Origin: Candidatus Omnitrophota bacterium
GTDB lineage: Bacteria > Hinthialibacterota > Hinthialibacteria > JAKQFZ01
Reading direction: 5' to 3'
Assembly: GCA_029558215.1 (NCBI GenBank)
Contig: JAKQFZ010000020.1
Span: 1-8,369, forward strand
Length of the DNA: 8,369 nt
Shown here: piece by piece, positions 6,955 through 8,369 of the stretch
How positions within the stretch are numbered: the first letter of the stretch is position 1
Layout of the letters: each line of letters starts with the position of its first letter
Made by a program: the position numbers and the translations under genes
The notes under the pieces: model-generated
Seen by the model: the letters and a program-made list of their open reading frames with translations, nothing else
Told to the model about the DNA's origin: nothing
The model's database searches: none

Positions 6955-6960
6955 CCTCCC
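6955..6960 (-). promoter_or_regulatory. Ribosome binding site fixing the SGNH-glycosidase start
   Basis: GGGAGG on the minus strand lies 8 bases before the ATG at 6946. It argues against the upstream TTG at 6982, which has no such site and would put 12 charged residues before the signal peptide. Confidence 0.8.
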
Positions 6961-7017
6961 GTGTGCGTTTACTGGAAACCAATCCCGCTTCCCGGGAGTG
7001 GCTCCTTTTGTAGGGTA

Positions 7018-7047
7018 TTCATACTACAGTATTCTATTTTTGGACAA
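7018..7047 (-). promoter_or_regulatory. Weak candidate promoter for the SGNH-rsmA-esterase gene run
   Basis: On the minus strand, TTGTCC (7042-7047) and TATGAA (7018-7023) are separated by 18 bases; each matches four of six consensus bases. The site lies in the 121-base gap between the restriction gene and the SGNH-glycosidase gene, where a promoter for the four-gene run would be expected. No clear terminator follows the restriction gene in this gap, so read-through from upstream is also possible. Confidence 0.3.
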
Positions 7048-7067
7048 ACGAAGCGCGAGAACTGGCC

Positions 7068-7850
7068 TTACGTTGCTTGAGCAAACGCGGCGAAGAACTT
7101 ATCTAGCTCGGGTCTCAAGACGTTGCCAGCTCTTTCAAAACAACGGAGCACTTCAGAATAGATTCCCCCACGTCCAAGGAAGTCCCACAATTCTTCGGCC
7201 ACCTTGAGCTCATGATCGAGATCCAACATGCCCTTCATCGTCCAGCGCTCATAGGGTTTCGGATCGTATGGGTTGTAGGGAATCGCTATGTATGAATGCA
7301 CGTCGTCGTCTGGATTTCCTGCCAGGTAGATTGCAACCCATTCAAGCAACGTCCTCTTGAAATCCTTAAAGTTACTGATATTAGGTTTGGCGGTCTTGAT
7401 ATCGAAAAGGAAGACCGATCCTTTACTGTCTTTGACAAACAGATCGACCTTCACAGTCTTGACCTTGTTCATCTTGCCCTTTCGGCTCACGCGTCTTATC
7501 CGCTCTATTTCCTCGAGCTTGTTCGGAGCAGTACCAACAGTGAGCTCGTTCATGATCCGCTGGATTTCGGACTGTGCCTTTTCGCTTATGCAACAGCCGA
7601 CATCGTATTGCCTTTTTGCCAGAGCGAATTTGTCACCTGCAAGGATTTCGGCTACGGGCTCGAATATGGAGGTTCCAAAGGTTGTGTTGAGCGAACGGAT
7701 GAAAGAGAAGAGTGCCATTCTGTCGCGTCCGAGCAGACGATAGTGAAAAGGCATGTGCAGCGTTTCCGGACGGTACGATTCGAGCTTCCTTCTGATGCTG
7801 CTTAGAATTGTAGCCTCGATGCGTTCTGATTGCTTCCTGCTGATAGTCAT
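7068..7850 (-). CDS. Type II restriction endonuclease, TdeIII family
   Basis: 260-residue DNA endonuclease of the PD-(D/E)xK fold. The N-terminal block MPFHYRLLGRDRMALFSF (33-50) followed by SLNTTFGTSIFEPVAEIL (53-70) is the recognisable start of TdeIII-type enzymes. The active site is Asp136 in KVDLF, then Asp150-x-Lys152 in FDIKTAKPN, the usual D...DxK arrangement with a 13-residue gap, followed by FKRTLLEW. Family members have been linked to GGNCC-type sites; the specificity here cannot be read from the sequence. The ATG at 7850 directly follows the methyltransferase stop codon (TGAATG, no gap), with AGAGAGAAG as a weak ribosome binding site in the methyltransferase end. This gives methylase-first expression. 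No controller (C) protein gene is seen. Codons such as ATA and AGA occur (Glu-Ile-Glu-Arg-Ile-Arg near 115-119), and GC is lower than in the rsmA and SGNH genes in sampled lines. The gene appears intact. Confidence 0.87.
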   Translation of the reverse strand: MTISRKQSERIEATILSSIRRKLESYRPETLHMPFHYRLLGRDRMALFSFIRSLNTTFGTSIFEPVAEILAGDKFALAKRQYDVGCCISEKAQSEIQRIMNELTVGTAPNKLEEIERIRRVSRKGKMNKVKTVKVDLFVKDSKGSVFLFDIKTAKPNISNFKDFKRTLLEWVAIYLAGNPDDDVHSYIAIPYNPYDPKPYERWTMKGMLDLDHELKVAEELWDFLGRGGIYSEVLRCFERAGNVLRPELDKFFAAFAQAT

Positions 7851-8369
7851 TCACTTCTCTCTCATTTGAAAGATGGTCTCGGAGTAGGCATTGGATTTGT
7901 CATTCGCAACAGCAAATACGTCATAGCCCTTTCGGAGGAAACGCTTGCAGTTGATGAATACATCAGAGATGCCCTCGATGTAGGACTGTCGAGCATCCCT
8001 CCCTTGTCCACGGGAAAGGGCTCCTATCTCCAAACAGTCTTCCCTCTGGAATCCGAATATCTCGTATGCGTATGCGTGCTGCTCATGGTAATCAATGAGG
8101 CCTACGTAGGGAGGGCTTGTGAAGATACCTCGAGCTCCCTCTCTGTCAAGAAGTAGAGCAAGATCGGGATTCTTGATCTTGATCTCGTCAGAGATATCGA
8201 GAGTTCTGCTGTCTCCTTTGAGACAAATCTGAAATGTATCAGTTCGTAGCCTGTCAAACTGCCCAAGACGGCTAATGGTGTCTTCACCGTACCTTAGCCA
8301 CCAGTTCATCACGGTGAATAAGGGCTTGCAGACTTTGCCGTGCTTCCTGCAATAGTAGGTGGTGGTAAC
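7851..8369 (-). CDS. DNA methyltransferase of the restriction-modification pair, C-terminal 172 residues (5' part outside the window)
   Basis: The frame is open to the window edge, so the true start lies beyond 8369; the GTG and ATG near 8310 are internal codons. The fragment carries the motif TSPPY (motif IV, the catalytic motif of N4-cytosine and some N6-adenine methylases), followed by VGLIDYHEQHAYAY. It is preceded by an ICLKGDS segment and followed by FLRKGYDVFAVANDK. About 70 residues follow TSPPY and contain no FxGxG SAM-binding motif, so that motif is expected in the missing N-terminal part. The first visible residues include a CxxHxxxC cluster (YCRKHGKVC) that could be part of a zinc site. 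The gene ends exactly where the restriction gene begins (TGA followed by ATG). It should protect host DNA from the neighbouring endonuclease. AGG and ATA codons are present. N4-cytosine chemistry is inferred from the motif and the TdeIII pairing, not shown. Confidence 0.85.
   Translation of the reverse strand, partial: VTTTYYCRKHGKVCKPLFTVMNWWLRYGEDTISRLGQFDRLRTDTFQICLKGDSRTLDISDEIKIKNPDLALLLDREGARGIFTSPPYVGLIDYHEQHAYAYEIFGFQREDCLEIGALSRGQGRDARQSYIEGISDVFINCKRFLRKGYDVFAVANDKSNAYSETIFQMREK

Noticed and set aside
6947..6982. Upstream TTG start adding 12 residues to the SGNH-glycosidase
   Set aside because: It has no ribosome binding site and would put charged residues before the signal peptide; the ATG at 6946 has GGGAGG at 8 bases.

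Overview
The window looks like part of a bacterial chromosome of moderate GC content. It probably comes from a Gram-negative-type organism that exports many enzymes. Four of the seven genes encode proteins with clear N-terminal signal peptides: a papain-like protease, an SGNH/glycosidase fusion, an alpha/beta esterase and a protein of unknown function. Such a set of exported hydrolases is common in Planctomycetota and related environmental lineages (Hydrogenedentota, Lentisphaerota). That placement is inferred from style only; no gene here fixes the taxon. No tRNA, rRNA, CRISPR array, insertion sequence or phage gene was seen.

Layout: (1) 1-316 is a leader region with candidate sigma70-like promoters and a good ribosome binding site. 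(2) 317-1810 (+) encodes a secreted C1A cysteine protease with a C-terminal lectin-like region. It is followed by a strong rho-independent terminator (1931-1983) whose 3' arm and T-tract lie on the last codons of the convergent gene. (3) 1970-6946 (-) is a run of four co-oriented genes, in transcription order: SGNH esterase fused to a GH42-like TIM barrel; rsmA (16S rRNA dimethyladenosine transferase); an exported protein of unknown function; and an exported alpha/beta esterase. rsmA and the unknown gene overlap by one base (TAATG) and are probably translationally coupled. (4) 7068-8369 (-) is the 3' part of a restriction-modification locus. It holds the C-terminal 172 residues of a TSPPY-type DNA methyltransferase, cut by the window edge, followed with no gap by a TdeIII-family restriction endonuclease.

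Working together: the SGNH-glycosidase fusion and the alpha/beta esterase are plausibly a de-esterify-and-cleave pair acting on acylated polysaccharide outside the cytoplasm. rsmA is a housekeeping gene in unusual company and carries substitutions at two normally conserved motif positions. The restriction-modification genes have lower GC in sampled lines and use ATA and AGA/AGG codons, which suggests a horizontally acquired block beside resident genes.

No convincing new multi-gene system is visible. The most unusual items are the SGNH/GH42-like fusion, the divergent RsmA coupled to an exported protein of unknown function, and the methyltransferase whose TSPPY motif lies near its C-terminus.
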